A stretch of DNA of 38,829 nt from IMG/VR virus record IMGVR_UViG_3300021364_000060, positions 1 through 38,829 of that record. The stretch is one strand, 5' to 3'. Positions within the stretch are counted from its first letter, which is position 1, and each line of letters begins with the position of its first letter. This document shows positions 1 to 8,780 of the stretch, in pieces. This stretch comes from a virus. Below the pieces are notes generated by a model. That model saw nothing but the letters and a program-made list of their open reading frames with translations, did no database searches and had not been told where the DNA came from. Both the position numbers and the translations under genes were made by a program.

Positions 1-386
1 CCTGAGCCGCCACCGCCTCCGCCTTGTGCTTGAACTTTGATATACCTTACTCCACTTGGTCTACTCCAAGTGCCGTTACCTGTCCAAACCTGTATACTTG
101 CAACACCGTGATTGTCATTTGATAATGCGCCGCCATCACTTCTAACTATTCGATATGCTCCGCTTGTACTTGTTAGTCCAAGTCCACCTGCAGATACCGC
201 TACTGAACCAGTAACTTTTGGACCTCCTAGATCAACTGAACTAGGTGCCAGTTTTGCAGCCGTTACTGCACCAGTTTCAACTTTCGCTGCGGTTACAGTT
301 GTGTTTGCAATATCAGCATCAGTAATTGTACCGTCAACAATTGCCTGATTAGTTATTTTCTTTAGTGTTTGATAATCAAATGCCAT
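1..386 (-). CDS. Tail-fibre-like protein, N-terminal part (runs off window)
   Basis: An open frame starts at an ATG at 384-386 and stays open to base 1, so only the first 128 codons are present and the 3' end lies outside the window. It begins MAFDYQTLKKIT and continues with short alternating polar/Val/Ala/Thr stretches (TVTAAKVETGAVTAAKLA) typical of phage fibre shafts. Near the window edge is a segment like GTWSRPSGVRYIKVQ followed by a Gly-rich run (GGGGGG). Such 'W..P.GV..I.V...GGGGG' segments occur in glycine-rich tips of T4-like adhesins, so this may be a receptor-binding fibre; that part is inference. An AGGGTG-like ribosome site lies about 8 nt before the ATG, and the upstream fibre gene stops 12 nt away, so the two are probably co-transcribed. 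Confidence 0.75.
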   Translation of the reverse strand, partial: MAFDYQTLKKITNQAIVDGTITDADIANTTVTAAKVETGAVTAAKLAPSSVDLGGPKVTGSVAVSAGGLGLTSTSGAYRIVRSDGGALSNDNHGVASIQVWTGNGTWSRPSGVRYIKVQAQGGGGGGS

Positions 387-397
387 TTATTTTCACC

Positions 398-850
398 CTA
401 GATGTTTTCTATCAGCCATCCCTCTGTTGCAGTTGAAAATACAAGTTTAAATGCAGCACCTTCTGTGGTAACTGTCATTGTATCGTTTGTTCTCATAATA
501 GGATTACCATTGTTAGCAATAGTTAAAGTGTTGCTATCAAAAGTTCCTTTAAGATCAAAAATCTGTATTGTATCACCTGACAATGGAGATGCTGGTAATG
601 TTAGCGTAATCGGTCCGCTACTTGTATCAACCCAATATGCTGTACCTGCCTGTCCTGCTGTTGACGATGTAATCGCCACTCTGTTTAATCCTCCAACCGG
701 TAGCCAAGCAGCACCATTATAGTATTCTAGACTGTTTGTGTCTATATTATAATATTGCACACCTGTGTTAACTGTTGTGGGACGCTCAGCAGTAGTACCC
801 ATAAGCATTCTTGGTTGTACTTCAATACCGTTTGTTACTACTCTTCCCAT
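398..850 (-). CDS. Small tail-fibre / virion protein (150 aa)
   Basis: A 150-residue beta-rich protein. Residues about 20-55 carry a module also seen at or near the C-terminal side of three other proteins here (starts 16149, 18477 and, weaker, 17922): an arginine-proline step, a short gap, then a 'G-Y-[YF]N-D-T..S-E-Y-[YW]-G-W' pattern (here YYNIDTNSLEYYNGAAW). The rest is Ser/Thr/Gly-rich strands ending GWLIENI, without catalytic motifs. The module is common in phage fibres and probably links or trimerises appendage parts. It sits between the truncated fibre gene and a 106-aa protein with gaps of about 10 nt, suggesting one operon. The exact role is unknown. Confidence 0.7.
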   Translation of the reverse strand: MGRVVTNGIEVQPRMLMGTTAERPTTVNTGVQYYNIDTNSLEYYNGAAWLPVGGLNRVAITSSTAGQAGTAYWVDTSSGPITLTLPASPLSGDTIQIFDLKGTFDSNTLTIANNGNPIMRTNDTMTVTTEGAAFKLVFSTATEGWLIENI

Positions 851-860
851 TTTATGTCTC

Positions 861-1181
861 CTATGCAGTTAGTGTTTCAATACCGTAGCATACGGCAGAA
901 ACGTTGATCGAATTCGATCTTACTACAATCTTTTTTCCTGCGTCTACGACAATACCTGTTCTTTCAAGTACACCGTTTGCAGATATTAAAGAATCATATT
1001 CAATAAAGTCTGCGTCTGCAGGTGTATCTGTTGTTCCGACAGATAATCTTACTTCTACAGCCGATCCGCCTCTGTTACATACAGATACTGTTACTACAGC
1101 AAATGTATCAGCAGGGACGGTGTATAGAGTGGTATTAGTGGCTGCTGCTAAATTACCTGACCCTAATATTCCTGTTGCCAT
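861..1181 (-). CDS. Small beta-sandwich-like virion protein (106 aa)
   Basis: A 106-residue protein made of alternating hydrophobic/polar strands (TLYTVPADTFAVVTVSVCN, then LSVGTTDTP and KKIVVRSNSINVSAVCYG). Its plan matches two other small proteins in this window (starts 15090 and 18865): an N-terminal strand, a 'V.VCN' or 'VVGCN' strand, a D/T/P-rich loop, a 'G.....G..I.V.AG..I.V' section and a last 'V.A....' strand. No enzyme motif is visible. A GGAGAG ribosome site precedes the ATG. It lies directly after the 2514-aa fibre gene (18 nt). Probably a small structural or decoration component; the family resemblance was judged by eye. Confidence 0.7.
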   Translation of the reverse strand: MATGILGSGNLAAATNTTLYTVPADTFAVVTVSVCNRGGSAVEVRLSVGTTDTPADADFIEYDSLISANGVLERTGIVVDAGKKIVVRSNSINVSAVCYGIETLTA

Positions 1182-1199
1182 TTTATATACTCTCCATTA

Positions 1200-4100
1200 T
1201 TAGTTTAAGAAATAACTCCACGCTAGTGGATAACCATTTACAGAACCCTTAAAGTTCATATTTGCATTAATACTTATCTGTGCTCCTGTAGTTGTGGTTA
1301 TTTGTGTACCAGCAATGTAAATAAATCCTGCTGTAACACTGTTAACGTTCAACGATGCACCACCGCCACCAATTTGTGAACTGATGTAAGCCTTAATAGC
1401 TCTTTGTGTTGGTACAACACTGTCGCTGTCCGCTGTAAAGAATGGATCTGTACTAAATTCTTCAATACTTGCGGATCCTCCACCTAGTGTAACTTCACCA
1501 AGTGTAAGTTCTTGTAGTCCTGCAATATTAAACGCATCAGCATTCAATGTTGCAACACCAGTACTCTGTTCAACAGCAAACAATCCGCCAACTCTAAAGT
1601 TACCGTCTTGGTCTGTTGATGTATAGAACACTCTACCACCATTTTCTTCTTTGGTTTCGTTAGCAGGAATTGGATCCTGTAACGGTAGTCCTGGATAGTT
1701 AGTTTCAGTAAAGTTACCTGTACCAATATCTAGGAAGTCGTGTCCTGTTAATCGTACTTGTGAGTACTTGATTCTTGTTGTAATGCTTGTTCCATCTGCT
1801 GGTATATCTATCAGTTTCATTTCTGGTGATACCTGGAAGAAACAAGTGTAACTACCTGCATTAGATCCTAGTAATGTAAAGATATTAACTAGTTTAAATG
1901 TTTGATCTGGTAAATGTCCAAACACAACGTTAGAACCTGCAACTGGTAAATCAGTTAATCTTCTTACAGCAATAAACGCTGTTCCGCCTTGTAAGAAGTC
2001 TGCATAACCATCGCCTGTACCATTAATTAAGTCAGCACTTGCAGAAACATAACCTGTTCCTCTGCTTGTAAATGTTGGATTAGCAAGTACACCATAGCCC
2101 ATTCTTACACGGAATGGAACTGCATAAATCTCACTTGGATCAGTGATTGTCATTGTAGGTGCGCTTGTGTATCCGCTGCCTGGTTCTGTAATTGTAACCT
2201 TAAAGATCTTGTTTTCTGCAACATATGCTCTACCTTTAGCAGTAGCACCTGCATAAACTTGTACGTGTAGATCAGTGCCTGCGTCTCCGCCAATTACACT
2301 GTATACACCTCTTCTTTCTTTGGTTAAACCAAACGCAATTGCTTTTGCACCTGAACTTTCAGTGATTTCACCGTTACCGTATCCTGACCAAGTCCAAGTA
2401 ATACCATCTGGTGAATGTGCCACATAATCAAATCCATTTACCGCAGCGTTGTATGCTGTTGCCATAAACAGACCTTCGTTGTATGTAAGTTTTTGCAATC
2501 CTGAAGGTGTTGTTGAGTCTGGTGATCCAACTGACATTGAACCCCAAGTTAAACCATCTAGTGAATATGCTCCACTGTCACTGTCTGTTGCAATTGCTAC
2601 AAATCTACCGTTACCCCATTTAACTGAGTTCCAAGCAGAACTTGCTGGCAATGTAACATCAGTCCAAGTTTCGCCATCTACTGAGTAAGATGCTTCAGTT
2701 GATCCTGATTTAACTGCAACCAGTCTTCCTTTACCTGCTGCAATTGAATTCCATCCAGTGTTGTTAAGTGTTCCTGTGATATCCCACACAACACCATCTA
2801 GTGAAATAGCAACTGTTGTGCTATCACTTGCAATTGCTACAAATCTACCATTTAGGTAAGCAACATCACTCCAAGCAGCACTTGTTGGTAATGCACTTGA
2901 CACCCAAGTTACACCATCGTTTGAATACGCTGCTGCTGTACCGCCTGATGCAATTGCTACAAATCTACTTTGTAGTGCAATGGTTGATCCGTCATCTATT
3001 AATCCGTGTGCAAAAGCAGTCCAATTAGATGCACTTGGTAATGTACTTGCTGCCCAAGTTGTACCATCTAAACTGTATGCACCGTTAGTTGCGCCGTCTC
3101 TTGCTGCAACAAACACACCTGGTTGACCTGTACCTTCTTGATCATAATCAAGTACTTCGCCAGTTGCTGTATTAATCGCTGTTACTACCATTGTAAGATC
3201 GTGTGTGCCATCTGTACCACCTAATGCGCTACCTAACACAGTTAAATCGTCTAGTCTAGTATATCCAGTACCACCGCTTATAACTGAAGTTGAGTATTTC
3301 CAACCGTTGCGTGTTACTTGGATGCTTAGTCCTGATCCAGTACCGCCTGTTGGAGATACAATGTACACACCTGTAGTAAATCCATATGCTTGTGCAGACC
3401 AATCACCTGCTGTAGGCATACCGCCTGCTGTAACAACACTGCTGTAACTTGGAGCACTAAACTGTACTCTTGGTTGTACAACATAAGTTGAAGAAGCATC
3501 TGGAGATGAAATTGTAGTTCCTGGAACTACGTGATCCCATCCTGGTGTTCCTGTACTCTCTCTTTCAACACTAGCAATCTTAGTACCTGCATTGTATGAT
3601 GTAATTATACCATACTGTCCGGCACCTGTTCCACCATCTACATAAACTACCATTCCTACATACGCTGAACTAATTTCTGCGTCAGTAGCAGCAAGTGTTA
3701 TGCTTGTTGAAGTACCGCCCTGTGCTGTGTTTGCATTCGATACATAACCAAAACCACCAAAATTACCTAGTGCTTCTGGAGCATCTGCAGAGTCATCTAC
3801 ATTATCTTCTAAGAAAACATTGTGTACAGCATTGTTTCTAAATTCATCAGCAACTGCTGTAGCGCCTGTACCAGCACCCGAAACTAATATATCTGTTTTA
3901 GTATATTCGTTACCTGCGTTTTCAAATTCAAAGTTGTAAACTTCTTGAGCACCGTCTGTATTAACTTCACTTATAGTTGCTTCAAATTGGAATCTGTTAT
4001 CAACAATAGCAGTATCTGGTATTTCTGTTGCATCAAAACCTTCTGCAACTGAACCAAAGTCACCGTATGAGTTGTTACCGTTAGTTCCTCTAATTCTACC

Positions 4101-7100
4101 ACCGTCTGTTGACAAGTAACCAATGTGTGAGTAGTAAGTAAACACAGATACAAGTTCTGCTCTACCATTGTTTGCTACCCAAGCACCAATACCATCACTT
4201 ATAACCTGTGTAAAGTCGTTGGATACAATTGAATCATTACCACCATTGTGTAATGCTCCATCAATCTTTTGACCAATACCACCGTTACCAAAAGTAGTTA
4301 CGTTTTGTACGTATGGTGAACGTTCAATAATCCAAGTTCTGTAATCCTCTGGACCCCAACCTGGATCAAGTGATACATAAGCACCACCTGAAACTCTCGA
4401 AGTTCCATATTCGTTTGGAGCAAGTAAGTCACCGTCCATACCAGCAAGTGTTTGATTTCTAATACCAGTACCGTTACGTACATAGTACATATCTTCTTCG
4501 TGTGATCCTACTACTGCATTACCGTAGTATCTTGCTGCATAAAGAACTTTATAGTTTCCTTTAAATTTAATATCGTGTTTGATTGCATCAATAACACTGT
4601 TTACATCTCTTAAACATAGTGCAGAGTTGTATGCTAGATGCACAGTCATTGATCCTGTATCATCATCTAGTGGCATAGCGCCTGATGCATTTCTAGTTTT
4701 AGCAATCTGTACTTCTGTAGAACTTAATACATCATAAACATAGTATGTTGTTCCTGCAATAATACCGTCTCCGCCTACAGTAAGTGGTGGACTTAGTACA
4801 GTACCATCAAATTTAATTGCCATACCACGCTTCATCCAACTAGTATCGCCAACTGTAATAGCATCTGTTGTTGCGGTTGTTGCCGATGCTGTTGTGTAGT
4901 ATGTTGTATTAATATATGCATCTGCTTCAGCAACAATAAATGCTCTATTTCTTTCAAGTTGTAATCTTGCATAGTCAGCATTTCTTATATCTGTTGCACA
5001 TCTGCTTCCTTCAGTTGAACCACTGTAGATAATTGTGTCAATTGTATGGAACAATGCATTAATTCTAGACGCTGCTGTAGCATCACTGTTTAGATATGTT
5101 GCAGTATCGTCAGCAATTAAAGTTCTAACATAATCATATGCTGCTCTTGTTGCTGCTTTTTGTCCTAGATCATAAACATCACTAGCAGTTGATCTTAGAT
5201 ATGCATAAGCATTTTTAATTGTTTGATAGTTACTGTCAAACATAAAGTCATACATTGCACCTTCAAGCAACAATCTCATATCTCTCTTACATTTGTCTGC
5301 GTTGTAATCTAAGTTTGGATATTCATCTGCAAGGTAGTTTGACATTGCTGTAACTAGTGCTTCTTGTTGTGCATCTAGTGTTTCAGCCGCTGTAATTAAT
5401 GCTGTTGTTGAAGTAACACCATTAGTAGCAGCAGGGTTGTAAACAACATCTGCAATAATACTTAATCCACTACCATCTGACAGTGGCATAGTTGTACCAC
5501 CAAATGTCTGTGAAACTGTTAATGTGTTTGCTGCTGGAGTTGTAAGTACCCAGAAAGTAGTATCAGCAACAAAACCGTTACCGCTTGTTCTTGGTGTAAA
5601 TTTATCTCCAACACTTAAACTGTGATTTGTTGACGTTGTAATAACATTACTTGCAATATCTGTTACAGTAACATTAGGTCTATCAGCAACATCTTCAATT
5701 GTTGCAATTATTACATCTAGTGCTGCTTCAACGTGTGATACCGCTGCTGCACTTCCAGCAGTATCTCTATACTGAGGAATAACACTGTTCAGCGGAGTAA
5801 TTGTACCATTACCTGCAATAGCAGATAGTAACGATTTTAATTCACCGTATGCTGCAACTGTTGCTGCTTTTTCAGTGCTGTCGATTGCAAGTGATCCTGC
5901 AATGCCATCGTAGTATGCTTTAGCAGCATCAATGGTCATTTTCCAACCGCCGTATGTTAAATCATAAACTAATGCATCAACAATGTAACCTACATCTTGT
6001 TTACATTTTGTTCTCGAATATTTTACATTAGGAAAGTTAGCAGCAATCCATAAATTTAATTCTTCTTTCACAAAGTCTTTGTTTTCTATTAACAAATGAC
6101 GTGCATTACCATAGCCTACTAGATATGAAGTGTTATATCCTGTTGGATCAGTATAATTAGCAAGTTCTAGAGTTCCTACACGGAAGTCTATGTTATGCAT
6201 CATTGTGTCAATTAATTTAGAAATTTCAGTTTCTTCAACAGTGTCTGCAAAAGGAACTGCAATGTCTTGTGCTTCAGCGTTACCTGATGTTGGTGTTACT
6301 GAACTTCCTTTTACAATATTTCCAATAACTGATTTCAAATGTTCATAAGTTGCTAAACTATAACCTGTATCAGTTTTATGAGTTGTACCTGTTGACGGCC
6401 CTGCATTTACTGAACGAACTTCATCACCAATTACACAAGTATTTTCAGGAACAATAATAGGAAGTGTTTCTCTGTAACGTCCTGTTTTAATCTTAATTAA
6501 GTTATTAGGTGAATATCTTGCAGGAATTCTTGAATCATCTTGATCTTCAAGAGCATTAAGAACTATTGTTAACAAACTAGTAACGTGAGTATAAACACCT
6601 GCTTCTGCTGGTGCATCAGTATCTTTGTACTGTGCAATTACCGCTGTTGACAAGTCACCGTTAGTAACTTGATAGTTTGTGTCAGGATCTTGATTATTAA
6701 CAATTTTTTCAATAAGTTGCCACATATAAGTGTATGCTGCAACAGAAACTGCTGATTCTGCACCTAATTGTGGATATGCTTCTGTTTCTGATTCACTTAA
6801 TCCGCCAACAAAACTGTTAGCAGCACCACGTGTCTTAACGTTTCCACCGTGTCCTAAATCAAATATCAAAGCGTCTAGTACAAATCCTACATCTCTAAAA
6901 CATCTGTCATCTTTGTAATCTAAATTATACCAAATACTTGATACATCCGGAGTAGTTACAGTGTTTAATTCAACATTGTAGTTAATATATTCTACAACTT
7001 CTCTTTGAATGAATGCTCTGTTCATTTCAAGAATGTGTTGTGCATTAGGATTTCTAGGTCCGTTTTCAACCTGCATACAAGCATATCTAATAGATTTAAA

Positions 7101-8744
7101 TGGCTTGTCTATTGTTCCACCGTATACTGGATAAGGTTGATCTGAACCGTGCTCTGCAACATAGTACACATAGTCACTTTGTCCAAGTGATACCCATTCT
7201 GGATATTGTGCGCCTGCTGATAAAACTTGACCTTCTGTTCCTATCGGTAGTCTTGCAACACCTGAACCACCGTAGTAAACTAGGTCACCCGGTGTTGTTA
7301 ATAGTGCTGTCTCAGAACCAGTAATAAGTTGGTTCCAATAAGCACCTACAGTATCTTGATCTGGTCTTGAATTTGCTGCGCCGCCGCCTTCTGCACCGAT
7401 AGATGAACCATCGTCGCCTTCTGATCTGTGTCTTGCTACACAAACATAAGCGTTTGCACCAAACTTAACTGTGTCACCTATTTCATATTCTCTATCATCA
7501 GTCCACTCACCTTGCCAACTAAATCCTTCATTTAATCTGCCCCAGTAATTAGGTTCTGTAGGATGAGCAGTAACAGTACCAGTCATTGTACCAGTACCTG
7601 TATCCGGTGTAAATGTTGCACCAGCGTGTACTTCTGAAATTGTAAATGTAACTGCATCTTCTACTGTTTTAATAAAGTAGAAAGAACTATCACTTACATT
7701 ACCAAAAGTTGTTCCGCTAAATTTAATTGCTTGTCCAACAACCATTCCAGTTGTATCGCTAGTAGTGAATACTGCTGTACCGCTGTTAGTCTCTGTAATT
7801 GTAAAGTCGGTGCTTGGAGAATCTGCTGTTGCTACATAAGTGTAACCGTTGTTAGAAACTACCTGACCAACTTTATAAGATGTTGTGTGATCCCAAGCAT
7901 TTTGGAAACTAAATCCTTCTGCAAATAATGCCCAATCAGCACCCGACGAAACAGGATTAGCATTAGTATTATTTGTTTTAGCAACGTATTGGTTACCACC
8001 ATATTTTACAACATCACCAATTTTGTAACTTGCACTGTCATTCCAGTCATTTGCAAATTCAAAACCTTCAACAAATGTTGACCAGTTTGCACTGTCTGCT
8101 GTGAAGTCTGAAACATCTGCTGTGTGTGCACCTGTACAAATATAAAGATTTGCACCGTACTTGATAATATCATTTACTTTGTATCTTGTTGATCCTACCC
8201 AAGCACCTTTGTATTCAACACCTTGGTTGAAGTAATCCCATTTTGCTTGATCGTCTTCTAAGCCAAGTGTATTAGTTGCAGCACTTGTATGACCTGTATT
8301 ACAAACGTATGTTTGTCCACCGTATTTTACAAGATCATTTGCTTTGTATCTTGTTGATGCTACCCAAGCACCTTTCCAATCAAACCCTTCTGCATAGACA
8401 GACCATTTTGCGGAGTCTAGTTCAAGTCCGTCAGCAGCAGTAGCAGCAGATGTATGGGCAGTTGTAGCAATATATAAATTGCCACCGTATTTTACTACGT
8501 CATTTACAATGTATTGTGTGCCAGTCGACCAGTCTCCCTTCCAAGAAGTGCCGTCTGTCATTAGGTTCCATTTAGATGGAACTATGTCAAAGTCGACATA
8601 AAAATCTGAATTAGACGTGTGTCCTACGGAACATATGAATGTTTTACCTCCGTATCTAACAACGTCATCTTTATAGTATGTAGTAGAACCTGCCCAGTCC
8701 CCTTTCCATACAAATCTAATTCTACCAAGTTTAAATTCTGCCAT
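1200..8744 (-). CDS. Giant multi-domain tail-fibre/appendage protein (2514 aa)
   Basis: One of the longest kinds of virion protein in T4-like marine phages. Visible order: residues 13-440, seven modules of the form W.G.W...T.Y...D.VKYGG..Y.C...H.S, like carbohydrate-binding (CBM5/12-type) repeats; 525-560, a pectate-lyase-type opening (YYVAEHGSD then GGTIDKPFKSIRYA); 570-1400, four copies of a helical unit around a C.RDV....DA...D core; about 1420-1570, right-handed beta-helix sequence (SLDPGWGP, QKIDGALHNGG, FTQVISDGIG); 1880-2125, about six sialidase/BNR-like repeats (GRFVAIA, YS.DG.TW); 2370-2460, a conserved end segment (FYTSTDQDGNFRVG, TADSDSVVPTQRAIKAYI). It is a paralogue of the adjacent 1863-aa gene. 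Likely a long fibre or collar/baseplate appendage that binds surface glycans; no direct proof of receptor use. Confidence 0.9.
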   Translation of the reverse strand: MAEFKLGRIRFVWKGDWAGSTTYYKDDVVRYGGKTFICSVGHTSNSDFYVDFDIVPSKWNLMTDGTSWKGDWSTGTQYIVNDVVKYGGNLYIATTAHTSAATAADGLELDSAKWSVYAEGFDWKGAWVASTRYKANDLVKYGGQTYVCNTGHTSAATNTLGLEDDQAKWDYFNQGVEYKGAWVGSTRYKVNDIIKYGANLYICTGAHTADVSDFTADSANWSTFVEGFEFANDWNDSASYKIGDVVKYGGNQYVAKTNNTNANPVSSGADWALFAEGFSFQNAWDHTTSYKVGQVVSNNGYTYVATADSPSTDFTITETNSGTAVFTTSDTTGMVVGQAIKFSGTTFGNVSDSSFYFIKTVEDAVTFTISEVHAGATFTPDTGTGTMTGTVTAHPTEPNYWGRLNEGFSWQGEWTDDREYEIGDTVKFGANAYVCVARHRSEGDDGSSIGAEGGGAANSRPDQDTVGAYWNQLITGSETALLTTPGDLVYYGGSGVARLPIGTEGQVLSAGAQYPEWVSLGQSDYVYYVAEHGSDQPYPVYGGTIDKPFKSIRYACMQVENGPRNPNAQHILEMNRAFIQREVVEYINYNVELNTVTTPDVSSIWYNLDYKDDRCFRDVGFVLDALIFDLGHGGNVKTRGAANSFVGGLSESETEAYPQLGAESAVSVAAYTYMWQLIEKIVNNQDPDTNYQVTNGDLSTAVIAQYKDTDAPAEAGVYTHVTSLLTIVLNALEDQDDSRIPARYSPNNLIKIKTGRYRETLPIIVPENTCVIGDEVRSVNAGPSTGTTHKTDTGYSLATYEHLKSVIGNIVKGSSVTPTSGNAEAQDIAVPFADTVEETEISKLIDTMMHNIDFRVGTLELANYTDPTGYNTSYLVGYGNARHLLIENKDFVKEELNLWIAANFPNVKYSRTKCKQDVGYIVDALVYDLTYGGWKMTIDAAKAYYDGIAGSLAIDSTEKAATVAAYGELKSLLSAIAGNGTITPLNSVIPQYRDTAGSAAAVSHVEAALDVIIATIEDVADRPNVTVTDIASNVITTSTNHSLSVGDKFTPRTSGNGFVADTTFWVLTTPAANTLTVSQTFGGTTMPLSDGSGLSIIADVVYNPAATNGVTSTTALITAAETLDAQQEALVTAMSNYLADEYPNLDYNADKCKRDMRLLLEGAMYDFMFDSNYQTIKNAYAYLRSTASDVYDLGQKAATRAAYDYVRTLIADDTATYLNSDATAASRINALFHTIDTIIYSGSTEGSRCATDIRNADYARLQLERNRAFIVAEADAYINTTYYTTASATTATTDAITVGDTSWMKRGMAIKFDGTVLSPPLTVGGDGIIAGTTYYVYDVLSSTEVQIAKTRNASGAMPLDDDTGSMTVHLAYNSALCLRDVNSVIDAIKHDIKFKGNYKVLYAARYYGNAVVGSHEEDMYYVRNGTGIRNQTLAGMDGDLLAPNEYGTSRVSGGAYVSLDPGWGPEDYRTWIIERSPYVQNVTTFGNGGIGQKIDGALHNGGNDSIVSNDFTQVISDGIGAWVANNGRAELVSVFTYYSHIGYLSTDGGRIRGTNGNNSYGDFGSVAEGFDATEIPDTAIVDNRFQFEATISEVNTDGAQEVYNFEFENAGNEYTKTDILVSGAGTGATAVADEFRNNAVHNVFLEDNVDDSADAPEALGNFGGFGYVSNANTAQGGTSTSITLAATDAEISSAYVGMVVYVDGGTGAGQYGIITSYNAGTKIASVERESTGTPGWDHVVPGTTISSPDASSTYVVQPRVQFSAPSYSSVVTAGGMPTAGDWSAQAYGFTTGVYIVSPTGGTGSGLSIQVTRNGWKYSTSVISGGTGYTRLDDLTVLGSALGGTDGTHDLTMVVTAINTATGEVLDYDQEGTGQPGVFVAARDGATNGAYSLDGTTWAASTLPSASNWTAFAHGLIDDGSTIALQSRFVAIASGGTAAAYSNDGVTWVSSALPTSAAWSDVAYLNGRFVAIASDSTTVAISLDGVVWDITGTLNNTGWNSIAAGKGRLVAVKSGSTEASYSVDGETWTDVTLPASSAWNSVKWGNGRFVAIATDSDSGAYSLDGLTWGSMSVGSPDSTTPSGLQKLTYNEGLFMATAYNAAVNGFDYVAHSPDGITWTWSGYGNGEITESSGAKAIAFGLTKERRGVYSVIGGDAGTDLHVQVYAGATAKGRAYVAENKIFKVTITEPGSGYTSAPTMTITDPSEIYAVPFRVRMGYGVLANPTFTSRGTGYVSASADLINGTGDGYADFLQGGTAFIAVRRLTDLPVAGSNVVFGHLPDQTFKLVNIFTLLGSNAGSYTCFFQVSPEMKLIDIPADGTSITTRIKYSQVRLTGHDFLDIGTGNFTETNYPGLPLQDPIPANETKEENGGRVFYTSTDQDGNFRVGGLFAVEQSTGVATLNADAFNIAGLQELTLGEVTLGGGSASIEEFSTDPFFTADSDSVVPTQRAIKAYISSQIGGGGASLNVNSVTAGFIYIAGTQITTTTGAQISINANMNFKGSVNGYPLAWSYFLN
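2370..3107 (-). repeat. BNR/sialidase-like blade repeats in the 2514-aa fibre
   Basis: Residues about 1880-2125 hold about six units of 35-45 residues with the pattern GRFVAIA-(5-6)-A-Y-S-x-DG-x-T-W-(6-12)-W-x-S/D-V/I-A. The S-x-D-G-x-x-W turn is the Asp-box signature of sialidase/BNR propellers. The number fits one beta-propeller, although no sialidase active-site arginine triad can be assigned, so a binding rather than catalytic role is more likely. Confidence 0.65.
4545..7046 (-). repeat. Four-fold internal repeat (C.RDV unit) in the 2514-aa fibre
   Basis: Four copies at roughly residues 567-640, 885-940, 1127-1180 and 1262-1410. Each has an 'A/E-rich helix - YI/YL - NYP or similar', then a C-x-R/Q-D-V/M core (RCFRDVGFVLDALIFDL; KCKQDVGYIVDALVYDL; KCKRDMRLLLEGAMYDF; LCLRDVNSVIDAIKHDI) and a short G-N-x-K-like tail. 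The 1863-aa paralogue has a single copy (residues about 666-722, YREDVHRYVIAFNYDL). Confidence 0.75.
7425..8708 (-). repeat. Seven N-terminal CBM-like modules in the 2514-aa fibre
   Basis: Residues 13-45, 68-99, 122-154, 178-208, 230-260, 280-305 and 410-440 each fit W/F-x-G-x-W-(5-6)-Y-(3)-D-V/I-V/I-x-Y/F-G-(2-3)-Y-x-C/A. Modules 6 and 7 are separated by an inserted segment (about 312-395) rich in Thr/Ser. The 1863-aa paralogue also has seven such modules, so the count is conserved although the sequences have diverged. Confidence 0.8.
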
Positions 8745-8764
8745 TTAATTAACTCCGCGTTGTA

Positions 8765-8774
8765 CTTATTTACC
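8765..8774 (-). promoter_or_regulatory. Late-promoter-like element before the 2514-aa fibre gene
   Basis: On the minus strand this reads GGTAAATAAG, close to the T4 late promoter core TATAAATA, and lies 21 nt before the start codon at 8744 in the 36-nt gap after the preceding gene's stop. It is one of several TAAATA elements found upstream of transcription units here. Confidence 0.45.
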
Positions 8775-8780
8775 TTATTT

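Noticed and set aside
2816-3028. Plus-strand and other-frame short ORFs across the giant fibre genes
   Set aside because: Leu/His-rich or otherwise low-quality translations that shadow the real minus-strand frames; no ribosome sites.
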